DNA of 64,000 nucleotides from a bacterium UBP15_UBA6099 (GTDB lineage: Bacteria > UBP15 > UBA6099): assembly GCA_002435745.1 (NCBI GenBank), contig DIWT01000052.1, positions 6,607-70,606 on the forward strand. The letters are read 5' to 3'. Both the position numbers and the translations under genes were made by a program. Positions 55,810-64,000 of the stretch are shown here, piece by piece. The notes under the pieces are model-generated. The model had not been told where the DNA came from and did not search any database. It was given only the letters and a program-made list of their open reading frames with translations. Position 1 is the stretch's first letter. Each line of letters starts with the position of its first letter.

Positions 55810-56178
55810 TTAGAATTTTAGCCCCGCCTCGCGCGCGGCGTCCGCCAACGCTCCGAGTCTCTTGCCGTACTTATAGCCCGACTTGTCGAACACCACCGTG
55901 GTCACGCCTTTTTCCATTGCGGCCTGCGCCACGCTCTTGCCAACCAGTTTGGCCATTTCCGTCATGTTTTTGCCCTTCGCCTCTTCCTTTATGGAGGGCG
56001 ATTGGGTGGACGCCGCCGCCAGAGTGCTGCCGGCCGCGTCGTCTATCACCTGCGCGTACACCTGCTTGTTGCTGATGAACACGCACAAGCGGGGCCGTTC
56101 GGCTGTCCCGCCGATTTTCTTGCGGACTCTGTCCGCCCGTAAAATCCTTGCTTCCTGTCTTGTCCTGTTATGCGCCAC
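55810..56178 (-). CDS. rplR: 50S ribosomal protein L18
   Basis: A 122-residue L18, binding 5S rRNA with L5. [20 protein letters not shown] and the end [20 protein letters not shown] are typical. Its start overlaps the rplF stop by 11 bases. Confidence 0.96.
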   Translation of the reverse strand: MAHNRTRQEARILRADRVRKKIGGTAERPRLCVFISNKQVYAQVIDDAAGSTLAAASTQSPSIKEEAKGKNMTEMAKLVGKSVAQAAMEKGVTTVVFDKSGYKYGKRLGALADAAREAGLKF

Positions 56179-56704
56179 TCTTGCCCGGTTTCAGCTTGAT
56201 CTTCTCGTTCTTGTATCTTATTCCCTTGCCTTTGTAAGCGTCCGGTGGCCTGAATTTTCTTATGTCAGCTGAAACCTGTCCTACCCTTCCTTTGTCTATT
56301 CCGGACACTACTATCGTCGTCGGGTTCTCCGTTTTCAATGTTATGCCTTCGGGGGCTTCGAACTCTACCGGATGCGAATAGCCGACGAAAAGCGCGAGTT
56401 TATCTTTCTTCATTTCGGCTTTGTATCCTACGCCCTGAATTTCAAGCGTCTTGCTGAAGCCCTCGGTCACGCCTTTCGCCATATTCGCTATCAGCGCGCG
56501 GGAAAGACCGTGCAACGCGCGCGTTTTCTTGTCTTCCTTGGCGCGGACGACGCGCAGTTCGGAGCCGTCCTGTTCGACGGTGATCCCCGGAGGCAACTGC
56601 CAACTCATTTCTCCGAGTCCGCCCTTCATTTTCACGCTTCCGTCTTTTATGTCAACAGTCGCGCCCTTCGGCAGATCAATTTTCAGTTTTCCTATTCTTG
56701 ACAT
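56168..56704 (-). CDS. rplF: 50S ribosomal protein L6
   Basis: A 178-residue L6 made of two related domains. [20 protein letters not shown] starts it and [19 protein letters not shown] near the C-terminus is the signature. It binds near the sarcin-ricin loop. Length is normal. Confidence 0.97.
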   Translation of the reverse strand: MSRIGKLKIDLPKGATVDIKDGSVKMKGGLGEMSWQLPPGITVEQDGSELRVVRAKEDKKTRALHGLSRALIANMAKGVTEGFSKTLEIQGVGYKAEMKKDKLALFVGYSHPVEFEAPEGITLKTENPTTIVVSGIDKGRVGQVSADIRKFRPPDAYKGKGIRYKNEKIKLKPGKSGA

Positions 56705-56757
56705 CTCGCTTCACTTCCCGGTTTTTGATTGCGGACGGCGGCGTCAACGCCACTCCG

Positions 56758-57156
56758 TCACCACATGGTGCATATCAGTTCGCCGCCGACGCCTTTCTTG
56801 CGCGCCTCCTGCGACGTCATCAACCCGCCCGACGTGGAGATTATCGCCATCCCCATTCCGCCCGCCACGAGGGGGATATTCCTCTTGTCGATATACGTTC
56901 TTCGGCTGGGCTTGCTGACTCTGGCAAGCTTTTCGATCGCCGGCTCGCCGTCAGGCCCGTACTTGAGGAACACCTTGATCACGTTGTGCGATTTGCGCTT
57001 CCGCACGGCGTAATTCTTGATGAAGCCCTCGGCTTTCATTATCTTCAGCATCTCCAGTTTCATCTTCGAGGCCGGCAGTTCCACAGCCTCGAAATTCTGG
57101 CGCTGAGCGTTTCTTATCCTTGTCAGCATATCCGCTATAGGATCGGTCATTCCCAT
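56758..57156 (-). CDS. rpsH: 30S ribosomal protein S8
   Basis: A 132-residue S8 with TDPIADMLTRIRNAQ at the start and GGMGMAIISTSGGLMTSQEA at the end. S8 nucleates 16S central-domain assembly and often regulates the spc operon by binding its mRNA. Start ATG 57156 (with GAGGG upstream) or ATG 57150. Confidence 0.97.
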   Translation of the reverse strand: MGMTDPIADMLTRIRNAQRQNFEAVELPASKMKLEMLKIMKAEGFIKNYAVRKRKSHNVIKVFLKYGPDGEPAIEKLARVSKPSRRTYIDKRNIPLVAGGMGMAIISTSGGLMTSQEARKKGVGGELICTMW

Positions 57157-57182
57157 GTCTTTGGCCCTCTACTCCTGATTGT

Positions 57183-57368
57183 TTACCAGCTCGCCTTTAC
57201 GACGCCCGGTATCTGCCCTTCGTTGGCAAGCGTGCGGAAGCATATTCTGCATATTCCGAATTTCCTCAGATAGCCGCGCGGCCTTCCGCATATCTTGCAT
57301 CTGTTCTTAGCGCGCGTCGAAAACTTCGGCTGTTTCTGCGATTTCAGGTAGTGCGCTTTCGTCGACAC
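57183..57368 (-). CDS. rpsZ: 30S ribosomal protein S14, type Z
   Basis: A 61-residue zinc-binding S14. Cys24, Cys27, Cys40 and Cys43 ([20 protein letters not shown]) form the zinc site, and the end PGVVKASW is diagnostic. The start is GTG 57368 with AGAGGTG upstream. It is the short, zinc-containing form rather than the 100-residue zinc-free form. Confidence 0.95.
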   Translation of the reverse strand: MSTKAHYLKSQKQPKFSTRAKNRCKICGRPRGYLRKFGICRICFRTLANEGQIPGVVKASW

Positions 57369-57401
57369 TGTTGCACCTCTTCCTTATATTCTTCCGCGCC
57401 G

Positions 57402-57956
57402 TCACTTCTGCTGCGCGAACGGGAATCCGAACGCCTTCAGCAGCGCCAGCCCCTCTTGGTCCGTCTTTGCCGTGGTCGCGATAGTTATATTCATCCCGCG
57501 AACCTTGTCGATCTTGTCATATTCAATCTCCGGGAACATCAACTGCTCTCGGATGCCCATCGAATAGTTGCCGCGCCCGTCGAAGGATTTCGACGAATAC
57601 CCGCGGAAGTCTCTGACTCGCGGTATCGCTAGATTGATCATCCTGTCTAGGAAGTCGTACATCTTCGCGCCGCGCAACGTCACTTTCGTGCCGATGCTCC
57701 ATCCTTCCCTGATCTTGAAGTTGGATATGGACTTCCTTGCGCGGGTGATCACCGGCTTCTGGCCGGTTATCGTCGTCAGATCCGCCACCGCGTTCTCCAG
57801 CGACTTCGGCTCTTCTCGCGCTTCGCCCACGCCCATGTTGAGCACTATCTTCGCCAGACGCGGCGTCTGCATGACCGTCGTGTAGCCGAACTCCTGCATT
57901 AGTTTCGGGACGATCTCGTTTTTGTAAAGCTCAGCGTATCTAGTTGTCTCAGCCAT
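57402..57956 (-). CDS. rplE: 50S ribosomal protein L5
   Basis: A 184-residue L5. [27 protein letters not shown] and [20 protein letters not shown] are diagnostic. L5 binds 5S rRNA and contacts P-site tRNA. It overlaps the rplX stop by eight bases, showing translational coupling. Confidence 0.97.
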   Translation of the reverse strand: MAETTRYAELYKNEIVPKLMQEFGYTTVMQTPRLAKIVLNMGVGEAREEPKSLENAVADLTTITGQKPVITRARKSISNFKIREGWSIGTKVTLRGAKMYDFLDRMINLAIPRVRDFRGYSSKSFDGRGNYSMGIREQLMFPEIEYDKIDKVRGMNITIATTAKTDQEGLALLKAFGFPFAQQK

Positions 57957-58290
57957 CGATCAATTCACCGCATTTCCCGCATTTTCTGCTTGATTTTCCT
58001 TCGGCGTCTTTGCTGCGTTTGACCTTGGTCGGTTTCTCGCACCTCGGACACACCAGCTTGAGGTTCGACGCCTGTATAGGAGCGGGCATCTCTATGATCC
58101 CGCCCTGTGGGTTCTTTTTCGGGTCGGGCTTGACGGCCTTGCGCGCCATGTTCACCTGATGCACCACGACTTTGCCGGATGTCGGCGACACGCTCAAGGC
58201 TTCGCCCTGTTTGCCCTTGTCTCTGCCGGAGATCACCTTTACGGTGTCTCCCTTCCTGATATTCATTTTCATCGCTCTTGCGCGTTCCAT
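57949..58290 (-). CDS. rplX: 50S ribosomal protein L24
   Basis: A 113-residue L24 with the KOW motif [20 protein letters not shown]. The C-terminal part has CPRC and CGKCG pairs, consistent with a zinc site. L24 starts 50S assembly. ATG 58290 has GGAG seven bases upstream; ATG 58272 is a possible alternative. Confidence 0.95.
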   Translation of the reverse strand: MERARAMKMNIRKGDTVKVISGRDKGKQGEALSVSPTSGKVVVHQVNMARKAVKPDPKKNPQGGIIEMPAPIQASNLKLVCPRCEKPTKVKRSKDAEGKSSRKCGKCGELIDG

Positions 58291-58315
58291 TTCGTTTCTC
58301 CGCCGTTTATTTGCC

Positions 58316-58690
58316 TCAAAGCACTTCGGGGGCCAGAGACACTATCTTCAGGAAGTTCCTGTCTCTCAGTTCCCGACCGACCGGTCCGAACACGCGCGTG
58401 CCCACCGGGTTGTTGTCCTTGTCGATTATCACAGCCGCATTGTCGTCGAACCTGATGACCGAGCCGTCCGGGCGCGCCACCGGCTGCTTCGTCCTGACTA
58501 TTACGGCCTTGATGACCTTCCCTTTTTTTGCTCCCGCTCCGGCGGACGGTATCGACTGCTTGACTGCCGCCGTGATTATGTCTCCGATTCCCGCGTATCT
58601 GATGACGCTCGAACCGGGTATGCCTATGCAGAGGATTTCCTTGGCTCCCGAATTGTCCGCCACTTTCAGCCGCGATTCCTTCTGTATCAT
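58316..58690 (-). CDS. rplN: 50S ribosomal protein L14
   Basis: A 124-residue L14 beginning [19 protein letters not shown], with [20 protein letters not shown] near the end. It lies at the subunit interface and touches 16S rRNA. Length and sequence are ordinary. About 60 bases separate it from rpsQ. Confidence 0.97.
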   Translation of the reverse strand: MIQKESRLKVADNSGAKEILCIGIPGSSVIRYAGIGDIITAAVKQSIPSAGAGAKKGKVIKAVIVRTKQPVARPDGSVIRFDDNAAVIIDKDNNPVGTRVFGPVGRELRDRNFLKIVSLAPEVL

Positions 58691-58750
58691 TTCAGTTCAC
58701 GCTCCCGTAGTCGCATGGGGGGGCCGTCGGCCCGCGCCCGCTCTCGTATT

Positions 58751-59119
58751 CTACTCTTCGTCGGACGTCTGCTCGACTTCCGCAGCCGTCTCTTCGCCCG
58801 CCGTCTCAGCCGGTTTCTGCTTCTTCATCACCATCTCGTCGGGGTCTTCTACCTCGAGCGTGGACACGAAGCGCTTCTTTAATATCTCTACCACGCGCCA
58901 TCTTTTGTCCCTGCTCAGCGGGCGCGTCTCGTCGCACTTGACTATGTCCCCGAGCGAACACTCGTTCGCCCCGTCGTGAGCTTTGTAGTTCTTGCGCGTG
59001 CGCATGAACTTCTTGTACTTCGGGTGCTGTTTCAGGCTTTCGACCTGCACGACAACCGTCTTATCCATCTTGTCGCTGATGACTTTACCGACTATCGACT
59101 GTCTGCTAGTTTCCCTCAT
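58751..59119 (-). CDS. rpsQ: 30S ribosomal protein S17 with acidic C-terminal extension
   Basis: A 122-residue S17. The OB-fold core has GKVISDKMDKTVVVQVESL and LGDIVKCDETRPLSRDKRWR. After the core (about residue 85) an acidic tail of about 37 residues rich in Glu follows; typical S17 has about 85 residues. The start ATG 59119 overlaps the rpmC stop by four bases; the frame upstream is a shadow of rpmC. Confidence 0.95.
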   Translation of the reverse strand: MRETSRQSIVGKVISDKMDKTVVVQVESLKQHPKYKKFMRTRKNYKAHDGANECSLGDIVKCDETRPLSRDKRWRVVEILKKRFVSTLEVEDPDEMVMKKQKPAETAGEETAAEVEQTSDEE

Positions 59120-59319
59120 TTCGCCGCTTCCTTCCGATCGCGTTCGTTCAGGATGGTCAACGCTCTCGCTATGATTCTCTTGACATCCCTTATCCTTTTG
59201 GGATTTTGGTTCTGGTGAGACGCCGTCTGCCACCTCAGGTTAAAAAGCTCCTGTTTAAAACCGTCGAGCTTGTCCTTCAGTTCGCCGTCGCTCAATTCTC
59301 TCATTTCCCGCGTCTTCAT
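59116..59319 (-). CDS. rpmC: 50S ribosomal protein L29
   Basis: A 67-residue two-helix L29 with MREL...LKDKLDGFKQELFNLRWQTA. It lies by the peptide exit and helps dock SRP and trigger factor. It overlaps rpsQ by four bases and follows rplP closely. Confidence 0.95.
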   Translation of the reverse strand: MKTREMRELSDGELKDKLDGFKQELFNLRWQTASHQNQNPKRIRDVKRIIARALTILNERDRKEAAK

Positions 59320-59331
59320 ATCCGACTCCCG

Positions 59332-59736
59332 TTATCTTTTGACGATTCTGCACTTAATCGGCAACTTGTAGGCGGCCAGCGTCAGAGCTTCTTTGGAAAG
59401 CTCTTCGGGCGCGCCCGCCAGTTCTAGTATCATCGTTCCCGGCTTAACCACCGCCACCCAAAACTCCGGGCTGCCTTTGCCTTTTCCCATTCTGGTTTCG
59501 GCGGGTTTCTTAGTGGCGCTCTTGTGCGGGAATATCCGTATCCAAACTTTTCCGCCTCTTTTGATGCACCTTGTGACGGCCACGCGCGACGCCTCTATCT
59601 GTCTGGCGGTTATCCACGCAGGCTCCATCGCCTGCAACCCGTACTCGCCGAACGCCACTGTGGAGCCTTTGACCGGAGTGCCTTTCATCCGGCCCCGGTG
59701 CATTTTCCGGTATTTTACTTTTTTAGGTTGTAACAT
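59332..59736 (-). CDS. rplP: 50S ribosomal protein L16
   Basis: A 134-residue L16. [19 protein letters not shown] and the end [14 protein letters not shown] are diagnostic. L16 organises the A-site tRNA elbow region and is the target of avilamycin and evernimicin resistance changes in other species. Ordinary length. Confidence 0.97.
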   Translation of the reverse strand: MLQPKKVKYRKMHRGRMKGTPVKGSTVAFGEYGLQAMEPAWITARQIEASRVAVTRCIKRGGKVWIRIFPHKSATKKPAETRMGKGKGSPEFWVAVVKPGTMILELAGAPEELSKEALTLAAYKLPIKCRIVKR

Positions 59737-59754
59737 CGCCTTAAGCCTCTCCGG

Positions 59755-60483
59755 TCAGTCCTGACCATGCAGCAGGAGCTCGTTTTTGAATTTCCTCGGG
59801 TCTTTGTCTCCCTTGTATATCCACACTTTGATGCCGATTTTTCCGTAGGTGGTGAACGCCTCGGTGTGCGCGTAGTCGATCTCCGCGCGGAGCGTGTGGA
59901 GCGGGACTCTGCCGCGCCTGCTCCATTCTGTTCTGGCTATTTCCGCGCCGCCCAGACGCCCGGCGCACATAATCTTCACTCCCTGCGCTCCCGCGCGCAG
60001 CGCCTTTTCCATCGACTGCTTGATGGCGCGCCGCACAGCGAACCTGCGCTCTATCATCATCGCCACGCCTTCGCCCAGCAACCATGCGTCTAGATCCGGC
60101 TGCTCTATCGTCTTTATCTTTATGTCAACCGCTTTTCCGGTCTTGTTTCTCAGTTGTTTGGTGAGAGCTTCGATAGTCTCGCCGTTCTTTCCGATGACTA
60201 TTCCGGGCTTTGCCGCGCTGATCCTGACCAGCACGTTCTTGGCCTTCCGCTCGATCTCGACTTTGGAGATTCCGCTGAACCTGAGGTTGTCCCTCTGGAG
60301 CCTCTTTAGCGCCTTGCCCGTCAGCGGCCTTCCGTCGCCCTTGTAGTTCCACTTCCTCACGATGTCCCGGATCATGAAGTCCTCGTGCAACAGGTCCGCG
60401 TAATCCTTGTCCGCGAACCATCTGCTGTCCCAAGTCTCTACGATCCCGAGCCTAAGCCCTTTAGGGTTAACTTTCTGTCCCAA
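59755..60483 (-). CDS. rpsC: 30S ribosomal protein S3
   Basis: A 242-residue S3. MGQKVNPKGLRLGI starts it; the KH motif is PGIVIGKNGETIEALTKQL and the C-terminal domain has RAEIDYAHTEAFTTYGKIG. It lines the mRNA entry channel. Slightly longer than the usual 210-235 residues through a short C-terminal tail. Confidence 0.97.
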   Translation of the reverse strand: MGQKVNPKGLRLGIVETWDSRWFADKDYADLLHEDFMIRDIVRKWNYKGDGRPLTGKALKRLQRDNLRFSGISKVEIERKAKNVLVRISAAKPGIVIGKNGETIEALTKQLRNKTGKAVDIKIKTIEQPDLDAWLLGEGVAMMIERRFAVRRAIKQSMEKALRAGAQGVKIMCAGRLGGAEIARTEWSRRGRVPLHTLRAEIDYAHTEAFTTYGKIGIKVWIYKGDKDPRKFKNELLLHGQD

Positions 60484-60494
60484 TTCCCGCCTCC

Positions 60495-60848
60495 TTACGA
60501 CTTCCTCGGTTTGTCCGAGAGCACGATTATTATGTGGCTGGTGCGTTTCCGTATCCTCGTGGCCATGCCGCGCATCGCAGGCCTAAACCGCCTGAATGTC
60601 GGCCCCTGATTCGCCACCGCCTCGTACACGTACAACTGATCGCGAGTCATGTCATGGTTCTCTTCGGCGTTGGCCCCGGCCGATGCCAGAACCTTCTGCA
60701 CCGTCTTGGCCGTCGGAGAGGTCATGAAATCCAGCGTGGAGTACGCCTGCTGGTATTTCATTCCTTTTATGGCCGCCGCGTATCTTCCCGCTTTTCGGGC
60801 CGACACTCTCACGTGTTTTACTTCCGCTCTGGCAAATTGTTGTTCCAT
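60495..60848 (-). CDS. rplV: 50S ribosomal protein L22
   Basis: A 117-residue L22. ARAEVKHVRVSARKAGRYA starts the core, and the tunnel loop and end RKRTSHIIIVLSD are typical. L22 lines the exit tunnel. About 65 bases separate it from rpsS. Confidence 0.96.
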   Translation of the reverse strand: MEQQFARAEVKHVRVSARKAGRYAAAIKGMKYQQAYSTLDFMTSPTAKTVQKVLASAGANAEENHDMTRDQLYVYEAVANQGPTFRRFRPAMRGMATRIRKRTSHIIIVLSDKPRKS

Positions 60849-60913
60849 CGTTCAGCGCCTGTCCTTGCTTTTTTGGCGCGCGCGGCCTTGTCCGCCGCCC
60901 GCGCGTTCCTTGG

Positions 60914-61195
60914 TCATCTCGTTCCGGTTTTCTTCTCCGAGCCGCCGTGCCCGCGAAACAGCCGCGTCGGCGCGAACTCGCCCAGTTTGTGGCCCACCAT
61001 GTTTTCCGTTATGTACACCGGGATGTGCTTCTTCCCGTTGTGAACCGCCAGCGTCAGTCCCACCATTTCGGGAACCACCATCGACGCTCTGGACCACGTG
61101 CGGATTATCCCTCCGCCCTTAGCCTTCTGCGCCGCCTTTACTTTCTTAAGCAGCTTCTCTTCCACGAACGGCCCTTTTTTCAACGATCTCGGCAC
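60914..61195 (-). CDS. rpsS: 30S ribosomal protein S19
   Basis: A 93-residue S19 beginning [19 protein letters not shown], with [20 protein letters not shown] near the C-terminus. It lies in the 30S head with S13. Sequence and length are ordinary. Confidence 0.97.
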   Translation of the reverse strand: MPRSLKKGPFVEEKLLKKVKAAQKAKGGGIIRTWSRASMVVPEMVGLTLAVHNGKKHIPVYITENMVGHKLGEFAPTRLFRGHGGSEKKTGTR

Positions 61196-61224
61196 TTGAA
61201 ACCTCCCGCGGCAAATCCCCGCGC

Positions 61225-62064
61225 TTATTTCCTTTTCTTCTTGTTGCGGTGCGTCACTATCATTTTGTTGCTTTTTCTCTTAGACCTTGTCTTGCCGCCT
61301 TTGGCGGGAACGCCCCACGGCGAGCAAGGCGGCCTGCCGGCGCATTTGCTCTTGCCTTCTCCGCCGCCGTGCGGGTGATCGCACGGGTTCATTACCGTTC
61401 CGCGAACAGTGGGTCTGCGCCCTTTCCATCTGTTCCTTCCGGCCTTGCCGTCGGACGCCAAGTTGTGCTCCTCGTTGCCGACCTGACCGATGGTCGCCCG
61501 GCACTTGAGATTGAACAGCCTGACCTCTCCCGAAGGCATCCTGACGTGCGCTCTCTCGCCTTCCTTGGCGATGAGCGTGGCGTAGTTGCCGGCGGACCTT
61601 GCCGCTCGGCCTCCGCCTCCCGGCCTGAACTCGATGTTGTGTATCATCGCTCCCAGCGGTATGCCCGACAGGGGAAGCGCGTTCCCTTCGGCCACGTCTA
61701 TCTTTTCGCCGGACAACACTTTGTCTCCGACTTTCATGTTCTTCGTCGCAAGAATGTAGGCCTTCACGCCGTTTTCGTAGTGGATGAGGGCCAGCCTGCA
61801 CGAGCGATTCGGGTCGTACTCGATGGCGGCGACTTTGCCGGCCATTCCGTCGGTGGTCCGTTTGAAATCGACGATCCGCAACCGCCTCTTGTGCCCGCCG
61901 CCCTGATGTCTAACCGTCACCCGGCCCATGTTGTTGCGGCCCGAGTTCTTCTTCTTGATCACCGTAAGCGACTTCTCCGGCTCCTGCTTGGTGATGTCCG
62001 CGCCGGACACTCTCGAATGGAACCTTCTGCCGGGAGTCGTCGGTTTTGATTTTTGTATGGCCAT
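61225..62064 (-). CDS. rplB: 50S ribosomal protein L2
   Basis: A 279-residue L2. [20 protein letters not shown] at the start, [20 protein letters not shown] in the middle and [14 protein letters not shown] near the end include the histidine needed for peptidyl transferase assembly. Length is normal. Confidence 0.97.
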   Translation of the reverse strand: MAIQKSKPTTPGRRFHSRVSGADITKQEPEKSLTVIKKKNSGRNNMGRVTVRHQGGGHKRRLRIVDFKRTTDGMAGKVAAIEYDPNRSCRLALIHYENGVKAYILATKNMKVGDKVLSGEKIDVAEGNALPLSGIPLGAMIHNIEFRPGGGGRAARSAGNYATLIAKEGERAHVRMPSGEVRLFNLKCRATIGQVGNEEHNLASDGKAGRNRWKGRRPTVRGTVMNPCDHPHGGGEGKSKCAGRPPCSPWGVPAKGGKTRSKRKSNKMIVTHRNKKKRK

Positions 62065-62079
62065 TGTCTTTTTCCGCCC

Positions 62080-62370
62080 TTACATTCCTTCAAAGAATCC
62101 GGCGATCTTCTGGTCTTTTCGGACCGTCACGATGGCTTTTTTCCAAGCCGCGCTGAATCCCTTGAATCTGCCGTAGTTTTTCTTTTCGGCTCTTTTGTTG
62201 AGTATGTTCACGCTCTCGACTTCAACGTCGAACAGCTTCTTCACCGCGTTCTCGACGTCCGTCTTCGTGGCCGTCTTCGCCACTCTGAAATAATATTTGT
62301 TCGACTGCAAGTCGATGTGGCTCTTCTCCGAGATGATCGGCGATATTATTACGTCTCTTGCGTCTTTCAT
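62080..62370 (-). CDS. rplW: 50S ribosomal protein L23
   Basis: A 96-residue L23 starting MKDARDVIISPIISEKS; NKYYFRVAKTATKTDVENAV and GRFKGFSAAWKKAIV follow. It is the docking site for SRP, trigger factor and SecYEG at the exit. ATG 62370 is chosen because upstream frame overlaps the end of rplD; the ribosome site is weak, so coupling to rplD is likely. Confidence 0.93.
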   Translation of the reverse strand: MKDARDVIISPIISEKSHIDLQSNKYYFRVAKTATKTDVENAVKKLFDVEVESVNILNKRAEKKNYGRFKGFSAAWKKAIVTVRKDQKIAGFFEGM

Positions 62371-62384
62371 GGTCTTGTGTCCAA

Positions 62385-62954
62385 TCAGCCTTGAATTTTC
62401 AGGCGCGCGGCCGTTTCCGGCGCCATCAGAACCCACTCGCAGTCGAGCAGGTCTTTCAGGTTTATTATCGCGGAATTCAGGCAGGTCGTCTTCGGCAGAT
62501 TGCGCGCCGACTTCACCGCGTTTTCCATCGCCTCTCCGCTTTCATAAATGAACAGAACCTTGCCTTCAATGCCTTTGCTCTTGAGCAACTCAACGAACTT
62601 CTTGGTGGACGGGGCGTCGAACTTCAACTCGTCCACAATCACGCGGCCTTCGGCCTGCTTCCACTCGATCACGCTTTGAAGAGCGGCGTGCCGCGCCTTC
62701 TTGTTGATCTTCCTGTCGTGGTTGGCCGCCGAGGAGCCGAAGGCCCTGCCGCCGCCTACCCACTGCACCGCCCTGATGCTGCCCTGTCTGGCGCGCCCGC
62801 CGCCCTTCTGCTTGAACGGTTTCTTTCCGCCGCCTCTCACCTCTCCGCGCGTCTTCATCTTCTTCGTGTCGCTGCGCGCGTTCCCCTGCTCTATTCTCAG
62901 GGCTTCGGCGATGAGCCGCCTGTTCATCTTCGTTTTGCTTTTTTCTTCTGACAT
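62385..62954 (-). CDS. rplD: 50S ribosomal protein L4 (short N-terminus)
   Basis: A 189-residue L4. TRGEVRGGGKKPFKQKGGG and RARQGSIRAVQWVGGGRAFG form the exit-tunnel loop. The usual first beta-strand (about 13-20 residues before the conserved Asn-initiated helix) is missing; the protein starts MSEEKSKTKMNRRLIAEALR. The rplC stop is only 17 bases upstream, so no longer start is possible. L4 also acts as an S10-operon repressor in enterobacteria. Confidence 0.94.
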   Translation of the reverse strand: MSEEKSKTKMNRRLIAEALRIEQGNARSDTKKMKTRGEVRGGGKKPFKQKGGGRARQGSIRAVQWVGGGRAFGSSAANHDRKINKKARHAALQSVIEWKQAEGRVIVDELKFDAPSTKKFVELLKSKGIEGKVLFIYESGEAMENAVKSARNLPKTTCLNSAIINLKDLLDCEWVLMAPETAARLKIQG

Positions 62955-62971
62955 AGCCGTATTCTATCCGA

Positions 62972-63643
62972 TCACATTTTTTCGACTATAACCAACGAGT
63001 TCTGTTTCCCCGGCACCGCTCCGCGGACCGCTATGATGTACGGGGTCTTGCCTGCCGATTCGGTTTCCGACTGTCCGGCTTCGTACATCGGTTTCATCTT
63101 CATCAGTTTAAGGTTGGCGACCGTCACTTGGGCGTTGCCCATGCGTCCGGGGCCTCTTTTGCCTCTAAAAACTCTCTGCGCGTCCGTCGCGCCGCCGCTC
63201 ATGGGCCTGCGATGCACTTTTTCCTGCCCGTGGCTGGCTTCGGAGCCGGCGAACCCGTGCCTCTTCATCGCTCCGGCGAATCCGCGGCCGATGCTCGTTC
63301 CGATTATCTTGACGGACATGTTTTCGCTGAACACCGCGTCCGCGCCTATCTCGTCGCCGACCCCGATGCCGTCCGTCTTGTCAACGCGGAACTCCTTGAG
63401 AACTTTGAATCCGCTCTTGAGTCCGGATTTCTTGTAAACGCCCTGCATCGGCTTGGTGAGCTTGTCCAGCTTGACGCTCGAGTAGCCGACCTGCACGGCG
63501 TCGTACTTGTCTTTGCCGTCCGATGTCTTCACGCCGACGACGGTGCAAGGCCCCATCTCGATCAGCGTGACCGGCACCACATTGCCCTTCTCGTCGAACA
63601 TTCGGGCCATCCCGATTTTCTTTCCTATCATTCCCGGTATCAT
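62972..63643 (-). CDS. rplC: 50S ribosomal protein L3
   Basis: A 223-residue L3. MIPGMIGKKIGMARMFDEKG starts it and GFAGAMKRHGFAGSEASHG includes the segment reaching toward the peptidyl transferase centre. It is an early 50S assembly protein. Length is normal. Confidence 0.97.
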   Translation of the reverse strand: MIPGMIGKKIGMARMFDEKGNVVPVTLIEMGPCTVVGVKTSDGKDKYDAVQVGYSSVKLDKLTKPMQGVYKKSGLKSGFKVLKEFRVDKTDGIGVGDEIGADAVFSENMSVKIIGTSIGRGFAGAMKRHGFAGSEASHGQEKVHRRPMSGGATDAQRVFRGKRGPGRMGNAQVTVANLKLMKMKPMYEAGQSETESAGKTPYIIAVRGAVPGKQNSLVIVEKM

Positions 63644-63654
63644 TGGCGTGTCCC

Positions 63655-63963
63655 TTATTTAATCTCGATGTCCACGCCCGACGGAAGCTCGAGCTGCTTA
63701 AGGGCCTCGATGGTCGCCGGAGTGGGGCTGTCGATGTCTATCAGCCTTTTGTGTGTGCGTATCTCGAAGTGCTCCCTCGATTTCTTGTCCACGTGGGGAG
63801 ACCGCAAGACGCAGAATCTCTCGATGTTCACCGGCAGCGGGACCGGCCCGAGGGCAACGGCTCCGCTTCCTTTCACGGTGTCCACAATTTTCACCGCCGC
63901 CGCGTCGAGGCTGTTGTGGTCGAACGATTTAAGCTTTATTCTTATTCTGAACTTCGTTGCCAT
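63655..63963 (-). CDS. rpsJ: 30S ribosomal protein S10
   Basis: A 102-residue S10 with [20 protein letters not shown] and [20 protein letters not shown]. In addition to its ribosomal role it binds NusB in transcription antitermination. It is the first gene of the S10 operon, 11 bases after the end of tuf. Confidence 0.97.
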   Translation of the reverse strand: MATKFRIRIKLKSFDHNSLDAAAVKIVDTVKGSGAVALGPVPLPVNIERFCVLRSPHVDKKSREHFEIRTHKRLIDIDSPTPATIEALKQLELPSGVDIEIK

Positions 63964-63974
63964 TTGACATTCCC

Positions 63975-64000
63975 TTATTCAATTATTTCGGTGATGACGC
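63975..64000 (-). CDS. tuf: Elongation factor Tu, last codons (partial)
   Basis: The last eight codons before the window edge read VITEIIE and stop, as at the C-terminus of EF-Tu, and the next gene is rpsJ, the common tuf-rpsJ order. The fragment is very short, so the call rests mainly on position. Confidence 0.7.

Noticed and set aside
59120..59233. N-terminal extension of rpsQ
   Set aside because: The stretch lies wholly within rpmC in another frame; S17 proteins start at the ATG overlapping the rpmC stop.

Overview
The window comes from a bacterium with a double-membrane-type gene set (type IV pili, a chemosensory array) and a base composition that looks moderately GC-rich by eye. Single-copy markers are typical bacterial ones: zinc-binding forms of S4, S14 and L36, the pdxST route to vitamin B6, and a yaaR-holB-ricT (yaaT) block in the Firmicutes-like order. 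I cannot name the phylum; the mixture suggests an uncultivated lineage. No phage, transposase, integrase or CRISPR array is visible.

Layout. (1) 1-13408, minus strand: a type IV pilus (T4P) locus, read right to left: pilT, pilC, pilA, a second prepilin, pilD, pilV-like, pilW-like, two giant tandem pilX-like genes, then the first codons of pilM. (2) 13709-16483, plus: a UPF0182 membrane protein with its own promoter. (3) 16523-33745, minus: a long signalling block. It starts with a multi-PAS histidine kinase and its NarL-type regulator, followed by a CheY-like regulator, CheA, CheW, MCP, CheR, CheD, CheY, CheX, CheB, a FapA(DUF342)-REC fusion, a second CheX and a REC protein with an HD-GYP-type N-terminal module. 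(4) 34146-41672, plus: pdxS-pdxT, yaaR-holB-ricT, an HD-GYP-like protein and fusA. (5) 41891-44291, minus: SxtJ-like protein, carbamoyltransferase and a 50-residue DUF5989 protein. (6) tRNA-Ala(UGC), a divergent MgtE-like protein and a secreted TPR protein. (7) 47780-64000, minus: truA, rplQ, rpoA, rpsD, rpsK, rpsM, rpmJ, infA, map, adk, secY and the spc and S10 operons up to the last codons of tuf. rpmD (L30) is missing.

How the genes work together. No flagellar gene is present, so the adjacent T4P locus is the most obvious motor for the chemosensory block, but this is inference. The most unusual items are the two giant cysteine-rich PilX-like proteins (28 and 26 cysteines, differing by one co-lost pair), the FapA-REC fusion inside a chemotaxis operon with two CheX phosphatases and CheD but no CheC, an HD-GYP protein with altered catalytic-motif residues, and a MgtE-like protein lacking the usual pore signature. 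Several starts were moved from the longest reading frame on the basis of Shine-Dalgarno spacing or because a promoter overlaps the longer frame.
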